NCBI RefSeq assembly: GCF_032854445.1 | Contig: NC_088295.1 | Span: 67,177,058-67,241,057 of the forward strand | From: Liolophura sinensis | Lineage: Eukaryota > Mollusca > Polyplacophora > Chitonida > Chitonidae | DNA: 64,000 bases | Direction of reading: 5' to 3' | In this document: in pieces, positions 35,201-48,600 of the stretch | How the letters are laid out: the number at the start of each line of letters is the position of its first letter | How positions within the stretch are numbered: the stretch's first letter is position 1 | The notes under the pieces: generated by a model | The model's input: only the letters and a program-made list of their open reading frames with translations | Databases searched by the model: none | Told to the model about the DNA's origin: nothing | Made by a program: the position numbers and the translations under genes

Positions 35201-38200
35201 TTAAACATATACTTGAAAATATTGATTACATACATGTGTTCTTTCTTTTTTGTTTATATTCAGGTGATGTAACCTACTTGATAAATTAAAGCTACTCTGT
35301 TCTGCTAAATATAACGCACATATATTAATTCAACACAAAGATTCTATTAGATTCTAAATATGACAGATTATTGTGTTATGATAACAGAAAACCTTCTAGC
35401 ATCACTTAGACAACAGACTTTCCGTTAAAATTAACAGATTAATTTTTTGAGTGCAATGGATTTACACTATATTGTCTTTTTTGACTCACTAACGATACCT
35501 GTAAATCACTGTAGAGTGAATGGAGTCCCTGCGTGCGCTAACCGGAAGTTGTTGACGGACATATTGAGGACGGAGTGGGGGTTTAAAGGTTACGTCATCA
35601 GTGACCAGCAGGCCCTGGAGAATATCGTCACAAAACACAAGTGGGTAGACAACAACGTGGACGCTGCCGCTGCCGTGGTGAATGCCGGTTGTAACCTGGA
35701 GCTCTATGGATATGGTCACACCAAGCATCCAGTCTTTGCTTCTATTTGTAAGTGTAGGCCTGTACAGGCCTTAGTATTAACGCCCAGGCAAATGTTATAC
35801 TACAATGATGATATGTTGATAAACAAGAGACATTCCGTATATACAGCACAATGGTGGAGTGGTCCAGATTGTAGGGTTAAGAGACAACTTCCAGAAGAAA
35901 ACGTTATCTGATAAAAATTAAAACCAGCAGCACTGGTTTTGCTATAAACAGGCTTCTGGAAGTAGCTTTATACGTTTCGGTCACATACGGCGATGTTTTT
36001 TCCACTCTCAGACGGATTGACATCAAGTTAGGCCTGTTCAGCGAGTGACTTCAGGAGTTGTAGGATCAGACTGAAAACATGAAATAAGTTACACTTATGG
36101 ACTTGTCTAAACTATGAAGTAAGAGTGTTCAGTTTGTCAACCTACTGTAAACTAAAAGCGCAAATGTAGTATGTGTCTTGCAGGCTCCTTAATGTCGACA
36201 GTCTTTGTCCATTCCTTGAAGTATCGCTCAGCGTTAGGATATAGATACTCCATGTTAGGTCAGTGTCACTACACTGTGGCTTGACCAAGCGTATGGTGCC
36301 TTCGACATGGTATAAATACACTATAAATATGTCCTCATTTCGGTAAGCCTGTTCTACAGAGACATCTGCTCAAATGGACGAAACAGTCTTATTTAGTATG
36401 AAAAAGCATTGACAGATAATTCTCCTCAAATAATAAAGTCGGGCCTCCGTGGCTCAGTTGGTTATCGTGCTACCGCAGCGTAATGACCCAGGAGCCTCTC
36501 ACCAATGCGGTCGCTGTGAGTTCAAGTCCAGCATATGCTGGCTTAATCTCCGGCCGTAAGTGGAAAGGTCTTCCAGCAATCTGCGGATGGTCGTGGGTTT
36601 CCTTCTGGCTCCGTCCGTTTCCCTCCCACTATAATGCTGGTCACCGTCGAATAAGTGAAATATCCTTGAGTACGGCGTAAAACACCAATTAAATAAATAA
36701 ATCAATCAATCAAATAATAAAGTTTGCTGCCTGAGTGATGCTAGAATGAATTCTTTTATTATAGCATAATACTGCGTCATATGCAACATGATATCCTGTT
36801 TGTAAAATAAAACCTTTATGCTGAATTAATAGAACATTTGTGTTACAGTTAACGAAATAGTCTGCTGCAATAACAAATACATTTTAATACAATTCAGGTA
36901 ACAAACTTTTTGTTAAATGTAAGAAATTTTTAGTTGCACCTCTTCAGGTGGAATACTCATTGGAATACACTCACAAAGTGCAAGGTCTAGGGTATATGAC
37001 TTGGATTCCTGGCAGTTTCTGGCTTGATGTTTTATTGTGAAACAGAAGTGACTTTTAGTTTCACGGCTGAACAAGGAATACTGAGTCAGAGATCGGAAAC
37101 TTAAGCTGGCCTTACACTCAAACACTGAGCCATAAACCGGAAACTGCCCGCCAGTTCCGCAATTCAGCATTCTATAAGACAGCCCGGAAGTGATCACCCT
37201 AGCGTGAGCGAAAACAAAATGGCCACCCCATGTTGAAGCGTAGGGAAAAAGGGCCATGTTTGCCACTCATGCAGGGACAGTAGTAATAATAACTAACTAA
37301 TAAGCGCAAGTTTCAAACAACCCTGCAATGTCTTTAAAACAGATGATGCATTCAAAGCCGGTAAGATAACAGACGCTACTCTTCGTGAGCGAATGAAACC
37401 CCTGTTCATGACCCGGATGAGATTGGGAGACTTTGACCCCAAATCCATGAACCCGTACAGTAAACTGGATATGTCCGTTGTTCAGGGTCAGAGTCACCGA
37501 GACCTCAGTCTCAGAGCCGCCATAGACACATTAGTGATGCTTAAAAACAGCAATGGCTTTTTGCCATTAACAAAGGCAAAGTACAACAAGATTGCGGTAA
37601 GTTTCATTTGATACTCAAATTACTCCAAAAGTAACTTACGATTCTCTTTGTCACCAGTCATTTAACATTTAACCGTATTGTCTAATTTATAAGACAGTTA
37701 TTGGGCATGAATTTTAGCAATATTTCTGCTTTTGGAGGCACAGAATGATTAATTACCATGATGTGGACCTAAGAATTAAAGTAAATATCATTAAGGTAAA
37801 TAACATTTAGAGGAGCATCTTTGATATTTTCTTTGCGCAAGGTGGTGAGTTCTCAAGTTAGGGCAAACCGCTTTATTATAGGACCTATTTATTCCATCTT
37901 TAAGTTCAAGATAATTTTGTTCCGGTAATATTACTGTCTAGCTGAAGGTACATAAATTTTAGTGCTGGGCCAATAAATGTATCGGGCGCAAAGTGTTTTT
38001 CAAAAAGAATAAATATCTCCAGACAGCTTCAAAAACAGCTTCGATGCACCACAAGTGAAGTAATTTCAAAACGTAAAGTAAAAGCTTAATTACTTCATTA
38101 ATTGTTTATCTAAAGGCATTAATGGTAAATAACGGATCACGCCTCGTTGCAATGGTATGAGGAATAAGCTCCTCTAAGCCTCTGTTGGGGGAAGAGTTTA

Positions 38201-41200
38201 CAGTTACACCTGTCTGGCCCTTTGCAGAAACTATTAATATCATTGACCGTACACAGTATTTAGTTAACATTTGACATGTTAGTAACAGCCAAATTTAAGC
38301 AGCTCATGAAACCACACATGTTCTAGAAACCCGATCTCAAACAAAAATGGCTCCTCCACACTGAGGAGGGTTCCTAACCTAGAAAATAACTTTCGCTCCT
38401 TCGGCCAAATCTTGAAATCAAGAAGTCTGTCATACAGGTTTGTTTCACTGTCTTCGAGCAGGTTGTCGGTCCGATGTCGGATAACGTTAATCAGCTGTTT
38501 GGAGATTACACGCCACAAATAGATCGTCATTACACCACGACGCCTTATGCAGGCTTGAAGAGCTTAGCAAACACTGTGTCCCATGCGAGCGGCTGTTCGG
38601 ATAACCGCTGCGCAAAATACGACCAAAGTGGCCTTCAGTCCGCCGTAGGACAATCCGATGTTGTTGTTGTGTGTTTAGGAACAGGTAATATGATTTGCAG
38701 TCAATCTGAAAAGCAAGCATCGCTTTCTTTCTAAAACTTTAACGAAGTTAAACAAATGGATTGAAACATTTGAATGACATGGTGTCTTTTTGGAAGACAT
38801 TGTTATTCTTGGGCATCAATGACATCACAAGGACTTTACTATTATTATTTAAATATTGAAAAAGAACAACATAAAGTTATCTTCGAAAAATTTGAAAGCA
38901 ATAACCGAAGGTACACTTAGGAATAGTTTTTAGCTCTGTATAGATTTGATGATGATGGCTTCTTTCCACAAATAATGATATGCTTGATAAATTCCAATGT
39001 CGGGATATTGCGATGCTTGGTTGCAGTGTTATTGGGTGTATATGTTCAATGCGTAGCTTTAAGCTCACATGTCGGCTAATGCCTTATGCCAGGAGGGTTG
39101 GCAGGAACCTGTCGAAGAACAGTGAATTTTTCTTCTAGATTTTGACATGTTTCTTTCATCCTAAATTCTGACAGCTTTAAACCCTAATCATGCCTTGTGG
39201 TTTGGTAAGTTTCTTTTTGTCTGCTCTTGTGCAGAAGTCAGAAGTCAGCTGTTATGTCACCATGTTCGTGCTTTGTTCTTTCAGGTGTTGAAATAGAAAG
39301 GGAATTCAGTGACAGACATAATATGGATTTACCCGGGCATCAGCTGCAGGTTTTACAAGATGCCGTGCACTCTAGTAAGTATAACTAGTACAGTCTCCTG
39401 CCGTATTTTCAAAGAATAGGATCCAGCATGGATTATACACTAATGTCTTTTCAAAATAAACTAAGGTATATAAACCGCAACTGTGACAAATATCAAGAAA
39501 AGCGGTGAAATGGAAACAATTCAAAATGACGAAACATACTTCTAAATCTTTAGTAGGCTTATTAGCAATTTTGATCATGTCAATTTAGAACGCTTTGACG
39601 ACTCCAGGTAATGGTGCCCCGGTCATCTTACTGCTGTTTTCGGCCGGACCTATCGACGTCTCCTGGGCCGAGTCTAACCCGAACGTCAAAGCTATCCTCC
39701 AGTGTTCTTTTCCTGCCCAGGCGGCCGGTGAGGCCATTCGGAAAGTCCTCACCGCGGACTCTCACGCCAGTCCGGCCGGCCGTCTGCCCTACACCTGGTA
39801 CAAGACATTAAATCAGGTAAATGAAAGTATCATTGTTGTCGATTACGAAGCCACGTCCTGGCTACAAGAATAATGGAGGCATGCCTTTCACACCGTGTGA
39901 CAGGTAGAAATTATTTTCAATGGGCACCGCATTAGTAACTATTGTTAACGACATGAAAAGTCAAGATGTGGCGGAAAAGGGGGAATAACTTCATAGTCTT
40001 TGCTATCGCAATATACGTGTATTACTCTGGGCGAGTAAAGCGTACATAAGCAACTCAAGTTGAAAATTTTAATTGGAACGGTTCTGTAGAAACAGCATTA
40101 ACGCCGAAATACTGAAGGCCACCATAATACGACCCGTCATTAAAAGTGCTCATATAAAAGAGGGATATCACAATCGGTCCAAAACTGATTAATCAAACAC
40201 CCGAAGACAAGAGCAGAAACTTATATTGTTATGCTCTGAATTCAGACTATACAGAGTATACTGTAAGTCCTAATTACTGTAGCGCTTTTTATCATCAATT
40301 AAACAATATAGATTTTTCAGTTCAGTGTATAACACAAGGGGAAACACATTTCAGTTATACCCCTGTCAGAATCAGTATTGGTAGCATGAAACAACCAGTG
40401 CCAATCTATGGGACAATATCCATATACTCCTGGAGACGTCCGCTACTATGGATTCGTTTGAAAGTCAGCTCCGGTCAATCCATGTCATTTAGTCCCATAT
40501 GTGAGAAACCAGTTATTAGCTCTGAACTTCTAATAACCAAGAAAAGTCAGATTTCAAGGTTCAGCAAACAACAGCAATAGTTTATTAAAATAATGTAACA
40601 GGAATATATGTTCAGAGGTGGATAGGTACGGTTACATGTGGGCAGGTAAATGGCATCTGTATGACGAACTAGATATTGTACTAGACAATGTGTAGGGAAA
40701 ATATCAGCAAATATTTCTTCGAGTTCTTCTGTGGGAATAACAGTTCAAGAAATGGTACAGTAACAACTTGAGATAACTAATTCCAAAATCTGGGACTTAG
40801 GGTCTCACTATGGCGAAACTGGGGAACCCAGTCCAACGGTTGCATGTATGTCTAGGTAACTTTGCTCAGTATAACTGTTCCAGCACTGACTTTTGAATTA
40901 TAAACTTAAGTCCAGAAAATCTCAGTTGTAAACTATTGAGATAAGTTGTCTCAATCACGGTCAGGAATATCAGTCCAAAAGCATGGGAAAGTCAGTCCCA
41001 CACCCTGGGAACAGTTGTGACACAATTTGGTACTGACAGTGTCATATTCTGGTGCTGAAATATATTCAAAATATCTGACTTACACACACTAACAATGTTG
41101 AACTTGAGATGTTATCTTGATGGCGGTCCAAGATCACCTGGGATTAAAAGTCGAAATTTGCATGTGAATGTACTGCATGTAATCTTATAATGCAAAAATG

Positions 41201-44200
41201 TAACTGCAAATAAATTTTAATAGTGAAAATATGAACCATAAGTTTTAGAAAAAAAGGTAATGTATGGTAAAAATGTTTACATTGACCAGCACAAGTTCAT
41301 TCATTTCACTCTCCAGCATGTTTAACAGTAAAGTGTACCAAATCGTAAAACGGCATTTCACCATGAACTATGATTGCGTGTAGCTAAACAACAACAACAA
41401 AAATGAATTCTTGTCCTAAACCTGGAAAATGGACGTTTAATGCCGAAATCATCGTGTATCCAGTAAGTACTTATTTCTTTAAACTGGAAAAGTACAGTAC
41501 ATAGTTGCTTAGAGCATAAATCTATCCTAAAGAGATGGAAAGTCTTGTCCTATTTTCTCACATCAAAATATTTAACATGGCGGATGTCTCGCAAAATCTG
41601 TGGTCGTTAGAAAAGTGCTGCGTACGTCCTAGTCATATCACAGCTGATCACCAGACTTGAAAAGTAACATGTCTATGTATTGTACGTGAAATATGATCAC
41701 CCAATGGAATAGTTAAGTATTGAAATTCTTACACAGGGGTCCTCGAAAATTGTGTCCTTCAAAATTTAGATATCGGCGCCAAAAAATATAGTCTATCAGA
41801 TCAAAAAATTCCATGTCTCTATGTGTTAAAAATATTCCAAAAATTTCCCCAAAAATTCTTATTTAATTTAACCATATGTAAAACCCATGAATCTTCAAAT
41901 TCTACAGGTAAGACATGTCTATTTGCACTATATGGGCAAGGCAGTGGTTTAACCCTAACCTACTAAACAGTCATATGAACGTATTAACTCTGGCAAAATC
42001 TCTACATCACGGAAAACGCCATACTCAAGAATATTTCGCTTTTTCGAAGGCGGCCAGCATTATGTTGGGAGGAAACAGGGCCGAGCCCGAGGGAAACCCA
42101 TGACCATCCGCAGGTTGCTGTCACACCTTCCCACGTACGGCCGGAGAGGAAGCCAGCATGACCGGTGGGAGGCTCCTGGTGCATTGCGGTGTGCTGGTGC
42201 GCTAACCCCAACGGTCAAGGAGGCCCCCTTACGGAATGTAAATTGGTAAATACGTTTCATTTTAAAGAGTACTGCTGGATTACGTAATTCATGTGAACAG
42301 ATGCCACGAGCTCCACGCGACGTTGGTGGTGGGTGTGTGTGTGGGAAAACTAGGAAAACTGATACTTTGCGAACCTTATTATAATTAAATCCTTCTCCAG
42401 GTAGGTTCCATCACGGACTACAGTATGGCGGGGAAGACTTACCGTTATTTTACCGGAGAACCGTTATACCCGTTCGGATACGGCCTGTCCTACTCGTCAT
42501 TCCACTACAGTGATCTGCACATTCATCAAGGCTCCTTACACGCCGGACATAGCCAGCAAGTCTCCTTCAAGGTGGCCAACACTGGACACCGACACAGCGA
42601 TGAGGTTCGTGTAAAAGATGAAATAATAATATAGGCCTAGACAAATCACGTATTCATTTTTCTTAATAGGAGACAAGCCTCATATAAAATTAGCAATTGA
42701 CCATAGTCTTAGGTCCATGCAAGCTAGCCTACCAGAACGGCAACATTTCACTTCTGAAAACATCATATAGGCCTCATCTGGATTCCGTTTCACACAATCA
42801 TCCAAGAGACAATTTTGAGTCAAGTATCTAAAAATCTGACTAATTCCAATTCCACACAGGTACTGGGTTAGATCAGATCGGCTGTATCGTTTAATATATA
42901 TCTGGCGGCTTTTGTGACTCACTAAAGGCAACTGAGTCATTTGGCTACCCCTTTAATCATGGCCATGTGACTCTGTTTTATAGAATTATAATACCTCAAT
43001 CGGAATACTAAAACTTTTGAGCCAGCTCACCCAAACCTTTCTCTCAGTATATATGACGGCGAAATCTATCTTATGAGCTGAGCGTATGTTGAATGTGTAA
43101 AAGATACGATCTGAGCGTCATGGTTTTCTCATGGTCTTGGTGGCAATATCTGGTCTTAAGTTCATGTTCGTTTTACGTCACTTGCTTTCTATCAAGACAA
43201 CTGACAGTTCCATCAACTGAACTCGCTCTGCGGGTGACAGTCTGTGTGTCACACGCCAGAAGGGTCGCTAGTTACTTGCTTAAGACCTATGGTTTTCATA
43301 GTGATTGGTAAGTGTCCATGATTCCATCATACAACTGAAGCCCACAGTCAAAGACACTACTAATGTCGTCCAAGAACAAATTAATTAATTAGAGAGCTAT
43401 TCTCTTCCCCAGGTCGTCCAGATTTACTTGTCCAGAAGAAATCCCTCACAACCAATGCCCCGGATACAGCTAGTAGCTTTTGATCGTGTCCCAAACTTGT
43501 CACCAGGGGGCGCTTCTAAAAGTTTGACCTTCACCGTCAATCCTGATCAACTGGCTGTCTGGCACGATGACAAAGGCTTTGTCGTGGAGCCAGGTGGGTG
43601 TAAAGAGTTTCACACAGAAAAATATACAACTATGCAAGGTTCCAAAGTTAACTGAAATTTGGATACTTAAAAAATTCAAAGGACTTATGACAAAGGGACA
43701 ACATCACGTAACAAGAATTGGGTTTATTTGTTAACGTTTCGTTCGACCAAATCAGAACATTACCACTTCCTGACAGGCGAATTTCTTTTATGCTTCATCA
43801 GCAGTTTAGAACATTTTTTTAAGTCAGCGGACAATTTCAGTAAACTCCATATTTGCCTAAGCTGTTGTCATTTACAGATGGGGATCTCTGTATGAAGGTC
43901 CGTAAAATTACATAGATATGTAGATAACAGATGCGTATAACTGAACACTTGAGACAAAGGAAGACGTTATTATGACTTACTGGTAACATAAGCAATTTCC
44001 GCTAGTATTATGTTATAAAACATGCTCTCTTCACTTTACATCATAATTTACATTCACGCATGTCTGTGTTGATATATTCATATTTATGTCACTTCCTTTA
44101 TTGCTACAGGTCATATTGACGTTTACGTGGGAGGTCAACAGCCTAACCAAACCAAGACGACTGGTTCTAACGTTCTACATTCATCTTTTACTGTTACTGG

Positions 44201-44225
44201 CACCAAAGTTTTGGGCAAGCACTGA
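32232..44225 (+). CDS. GH3 beta-D-xylosidase-type glycosidase, gene A
   Basis: Twelve exons: 32232-32543, 33441-33600, 34691-34861, 35044-35135, 35515-35747, 37343-37596, 38462-38684, 39285-39374, 39608-39816, 42401-42604, 43413-43593 and 44110-44225 (stop TGA). Phases match gene B at every junction; about 747 residues. A signal peptide (MACKLFLLLVVFLVFN) precedes FLVDDA. Family hallmarks appear in order: WDTECLHGD, SFPQAIGLAAAW, HPLWGRNQ/ETYGEDPYLSG, CKHFAAHAG, CSYNRVNGVPACAN, GFKGYVISDQ (Asp is the catalytic nucleophile), EREFSDR...LPGHQ (acid/base region), and a C-terminal fibronectin-III-like domain. It should hydrolyse xylo-oligosaccharides or similar beta-glycosides outside the cell. 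Exon 1 has one extra base near 32345, between PWEHR and VDDLVKR; this is a null mutation or an assembly error. The exon 10 donor (GAG|GTTCGT) is weaker than in gene B. Introns contain SINEs, a MITE and a dispersed repeat. Confidence 0.88.
33257..33372 (+). repeat. SINE, 5' truncated, family 1
   Basis: Carries cttacagcaacctgcggatg and gaaatattcttaaatgcggc, then aaaacaccaatc with an A-rich end; part of the centre is deleted. It lies in intron 1 of GH3 gene A. Confidence 0.8.
34056..34190. mobile_element. MITE-like element with inverted ends, copy 2
   Basis: The left end cctggggaacatttgacaaa matches the reverse complement of the right end (tttgtgaaacgcgcccctgg) with several mismatches, and AGCGCT occurs inside each end. 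It shares the GTTTCACAAAG end with the element at 12712-12849. It lies in intron 2 of GH3 gene A. Confidence 0.55.
34270..34425 (+). repeat. Dispersed repeat of unknown type, copy 2
   Basis: Diverged partner of 30785-30930, in intron 2 of GH3 gene A, directly after the MITE-like element. Confidence 0.55.
36440..36714 (+). repeat. SINE, full length, family 1
   Basis: Complete plus-strand copy with tRNA-like head (gggcctccgtggctcagttg, then gctgtgagttcaagtcc), central domain and (aaat)n/(caat)n tail, in intron 5 of GH3 gene A. It is a good consensus reference for the family. Confidence 0.92.
36718..36810 (+). repeat. Dispersed repeat, copy 1
   Basis: Aligns with 63908-64000: shared blocks include ctgagtgatgctagaatg, attctttta, and catgatatcctgtttgt. 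The family is not recognised. Confidence 0.5.
42017..42228 (-). repeat. SINE, near full length, family 1
   Basis: Minus copy from cgccatactcaagaatattt to a head ending ggtcaaggaggccccc; the (attt)n tail is missing and a short block before the head is deleted. It lies in intron 9 of GH3 gene A. Confidence 0.85.
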
Positions 44226-44289
44226 ATTAAAACGAACGATCGCTGTTGTCTTGCTGTTTCAGTTTTAACTGTTTATATTCTGTCAGACT

Positions 44290-44336
44290 TTTATATATTC
44301 TTGAGTACGGCGAAAAGCACCAGTCAAATAAGTTAA
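44290..44336 (+). repeat. SINE 3' end fragment
   Basis: Only tatattcttgagtacggcga, then aaagcaccagtcaaataag, remains, 65 bases after the stop codon of GH3 gene A and probably within its 3' untranslated region. Confidence 0.65.
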
Positions 44337-44397
44337 ATCTTCATGAAGGGGTCTTGAACCACTACCCCGGTTTTTGATGCTTCTGCATGTATTTTGC

Positions 44398-44518
44398 TTA
44401 TTTGATTGGTGTTTTTATGCCGTACCCATGAATACTTCACTTACACGGCGGCGTCCAGCATTATGGTTGAAGGAATCTGGACAGAGCCCGGAGAAACCCA
44501 CGATCATCCGCAGGTTTG
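44398..44518 (-). repeat. SINE fragment, family 1
   Basis: Tail complement ttatttgattggtgttttta, the tacacggcggcgtccagca block and ccacgatcatccgcaggttt; the head is missing. It lies between the convergent GH3 genes. Confidence 0.8.
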
Positions 44519-44833
44519 CTTGAAGAACTTTTGCTGGAAGTTCTACATGTATGTTGTGGACGCACATCGCGATATCCCTGTTCTATTAGTCCTTGGGCAA
44601 GCCGTAAATATGACCCAGGCTGAAACCAGGCTTTGGCCAATGAGGTCAGTCCTTATTTGAATTATCATGAAGCATGTGAATCATGACACTGAGGGATGCA
44701 TGGCTTGAGCACTCTTAAGTCACGGAACGAATGTCATTGCTAACATTGTAGCAAAAATGACTTGAAAAATGACATATTTGAGCATCAGACAGTTCCCTGA
44801 TAATCTGTATTGCCTTGATGCCCATTCTAATAT

Positions 44834-44901
44834 GAGTGAGTGAGTTCTAGGAATTTAACGTCGTACTCAACAATTTTTCAGCCATATGACGACGAAGGAA
44901 C
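44834..44901 (-). repeat. SINE tail fragment, family 2
   Basis: gagtgagtgagttctaggaa leads into ttaacgtcgtactcaacaat and gccatatgacgacgaagg, the 3' end complement of family 2. Confidence 0.7.
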
Positions 44902-45605
44902 CATTCCAATATGAAGAAGGGAGCTAATCTTTGCAGAATGATTAAGGTTCTAGCCTTTCAATCACCAGGTAACATGAAACTTTTTATTCTGGGACAGGCA
45001 AGTTTCAAAATCTCTGTTTCAATTGCTCTCGAGACCTTGGTATCAATGCTCTCGTGGGAATCTTAGATGACGTTTACCTAAGAATGGATGCCTACCACCA
45101 ATATATGACATATTCACACTTGGAGAAGTTCGCCATTAACATGCAAAGGAAGATGGTTTACTCCGGTCGTAAAACTAGTCGCCAACATATAAGTGAAAAC
45201 TTTGTAGCATTTATGGAAGCCGATAGAAAACATTAAACTTCATCGCTAGCTTCGCTGCCTCGCTATTGCTTGACAGCGAATGGTGTTCTATCGGGTCCAA
45301 AACCAATCATCATTTACGGCCAGAAGCTGAGTATCGACAAGGATTTTGAGAAACCCTGGGCAGTTCGCAGGTTAACGGGATGAATATCATCACCTACGAT
45401 AGCTGACTGGGATAAACACCAGTTAAAAAGAAATCATAGACTGGCATAAGTACCCTATATACTCTTTGTAAAGATGAAATAAAGATCAAGTAAAACACTT
45501 CAACGTCTTTCTTTGTTTCAAAAATATGTTTCAGAACATGCAGGATCATGAATCTGTTATATCTCGTTGACTTGAAACATTGCTCGTTTTGGTAAACACA
45601 TCCCG

Positions 45606-48600
45606 TTAGTGTTTCCCCAGCACCTTCGTCCCGGTAATAGTGAAGGTGGACTGGAGGACATTAGAGTTACCCTTCTTGTGTTGATTGGGCTGCTGTCCGC
45701 CAACATACACATCAATCCGGCCTGTAGGAAACGGACGCATCGTTCAAAACGTAACGTTCAAATATATAGCTGTATAACAAAATATTGTACATGTAATTAT
45801 ATTGTGCAAGAAAAATAGGAGGAAAACATATATTTAATTTTGATAACTAGTGAAGGTGCAGTGAACAACTTACTACAAAAACTACAAAAATGCGAACCAA
45901 GTATGCCGATTAATTCATCAAGTACTGCTCTACACTCACAGTATCAATATCAATTCATATTCACATTCAGTGACTATAGGCTACCGCAAGGGCATGTAAC
46001 TTTTGTTTCCACAATAAACTAATCAAAAATAAAATAATAAACCATGAAATAAAGTAATCAGGTTCAATGTGTCGATGTTGCTAATTTCTGTTCACGTTTC
46101 ATTTCACCGCAGAAAATCGTCTTATAGAGAAGTTTTAGAGGTTTGAGAATAGGACTTAAACTGTGACATGATATCAAGATTTACATTTATCTATATACAT
46201 GCACCTCCTATGGCTAACAGGGGTGGAAACTGTGCGAGAGTCTTGAACGTCTGATGGACTAATAGTACTGTACAGGACTAAAAGCAATAGAAGAAAAACC
46301 TGGCTCTATGACGAATCCCCGGTCATCGTGCCACACAGCTAGATGGTCCTGATAGAGGTCAAAGTTCACAATGCGGGAGCTGTGTGGCTGGAGGCCCTCT
46401 ACTCGGTCAAACCCGGACAGCTGTAGGTGTGGCATGGCCTGTGATGGATTCCTCCTGGAGATGTACACTTGCACAACCTGGGTCAGGGGAGACAATCCTG
46501 TAGCGCATGACTCGCTCAGAGATTTGATTGAACAAATACGTTATCCGATGAATTCACGAATATCTTCCCGTAGTCCACATTGACTGGGACGGTCAACGAT
46601 TTGTTTCGCTCTCGCTTTCAGGCCCTGGACCAATGGGGTCGAGTGTTCAAACCCAGCTTTGGTTGTTTCTACTGTGCCTTTAAGTCAGGTTGTTTTTTGT
46701 GTTTTCTAGACACTTCGGCTTCCTCCAATAATAATCCTTTGAAAAATTCTTGAATACGGCGTTAAGCAACAGTCAGGGATATAAGTGATAATATTATGTC
46801 TTAGAGAACAAAGTGTTCATGAAGATCGGTGGTTTACTCTGGGCACTCCGGCTTCCTTCATCTATAAATCTGACACCGTCATATGAGTGAAATATTCTTA
46901 GACACCAACGTGGGTAGTTCAGCTATCATGTCGCGAGTTCATGTCGCGAGTTCGTGTCTCACTCGAGCCAGTAATTTCGCTTTTCTTAGATTATTAGCAT
47001 AAGAAATCATGTCTATTGTATGTATTTCCGGACGACAGTTGTAATTCGCCATTCTCACTTACCTCGTCACAGACTCTGTTTCCGGTGTTCGTCACCTTGA
47101 CAGTTACTGTCTGCTTATCACCAGCGTGTAGCGTGGAATGCTGAACACGGAGATCGCTGTAGCGGAATGTTGAGTAAGACAAGCCGTAACCGAATGAATA
47201 CAGAGGTTCCCCTGTAAAATAACGGTATGTCTTCCCCGTCATGCTGTAGTCAGTCATGGAACCAAGCTGTGGAAGAACAACAACACGCGGGATGTTTCTC
47301 AAACATGTAACGAAATTTAAATGTTGGTCAGTTGACAAATTATCATATGGTGGCTAACAGAGACAATTTTTGACCACAACGTTGGCGACCTCCTCGAAGG
47401 GTGCGGTCTTAACAAAAGAGGTTTTCCGCGACCTCCGTGGAATCATTAAGGTCGTGCATAGCTACACAGTTTGTGGCGTTTTCTTCACTTAGCCAATACG
47501 AGTTTTACCTGCGAGACACCATGACAAAATTCTACTGAATATGATGACCGTGACGTAACATTTTTCGCTGAATCAAACTTCATCAAGAATAACCCAATTC
47601 CATTTCTCCTATTAGAAAGTCGTATGCAGACATGAAGTTGATGTTCCATGCGTGGATATCTTTGGTATATCAGTATATATGTATGAATATATATGGATAT
47701 ATTTGGTATATTAATTATTTCTCATATGTTAGAAAGTGGGTCAACGTAATTGTGTGACGTTGACTGCAAACATTCTACTTAAAACGAGAATGAACAAGCC
47801 CAAGCCCAGCATTACAGTGGCCTCCAGTCCGCGGTGATTAAGATTGGTTACGATTGTCTTTGGATGTGAAGGCGGGGAAGGGTAGGGGGGGTCTCCGTAG
47901 CTCAGTCGATTAGTGCGCTTGCGCAGCGTAGTGACCTAGAAGCCTCTCACCAATGCGGTCGCTGTGAGTTCAAGTCCAACCCATACTGGCTTTCTCTCCA
48001 TACGTGGGAAGGTCTGTCAGCAACCTGCGGATGGTCGTGGGTTTCCCCCGGGCTCTGCCCGGTTTCCACCCACCATAATACTGGCCATCGTCGTATAAGT
48101 GAAATATTCTTGAGTACGGCGTAAAACATCAAATAAACAAATCAAAGAAATAAATCTTTGGATGTCGAATAGTCGAAGCCATATTTGTGGATTCGAGGAG
48201 AATACAACTGAATCATGAACGGTGAACATATGACTATAAACACCTTGACTGTACCTGATTCAAACTCTTGTACCATGTGTATGGTAATCTCCCGGCTGGT
48301 CCCACATTCGATTCGAAAATCAGCACTTTCCGCAGGGCTTCCCCAGTGCCCTCAGCGGAAAATGAGCACTGAATGATAGCTTTGACGCTAGGATTAGATT
48401 CGGCCCAGGAGATGTCGATAGGTCCGCCCGTGAACAGCAATAAGATGACCGGTGCCCCGTTACCTGGAAAAGGAAACCAGGCAGTATACGAAAAACGTGC
48501 AAGTAACACAATTTGAGAACCAATCCAAATCAGTTTTTAATCATATTTTTATACGTTATTCTGAGTTTATCATCCATCTTGTGGGCACCTCTGTAACATT

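Noticed and set aside
35756-35771. 16-bp perfect palindrome aggcctgtacaggcct right after exon 5 of GH3 gene A
   Set aside because: No duplicated copy, no partner site and no regulatory context; a chance palindrome cannot be excluded.
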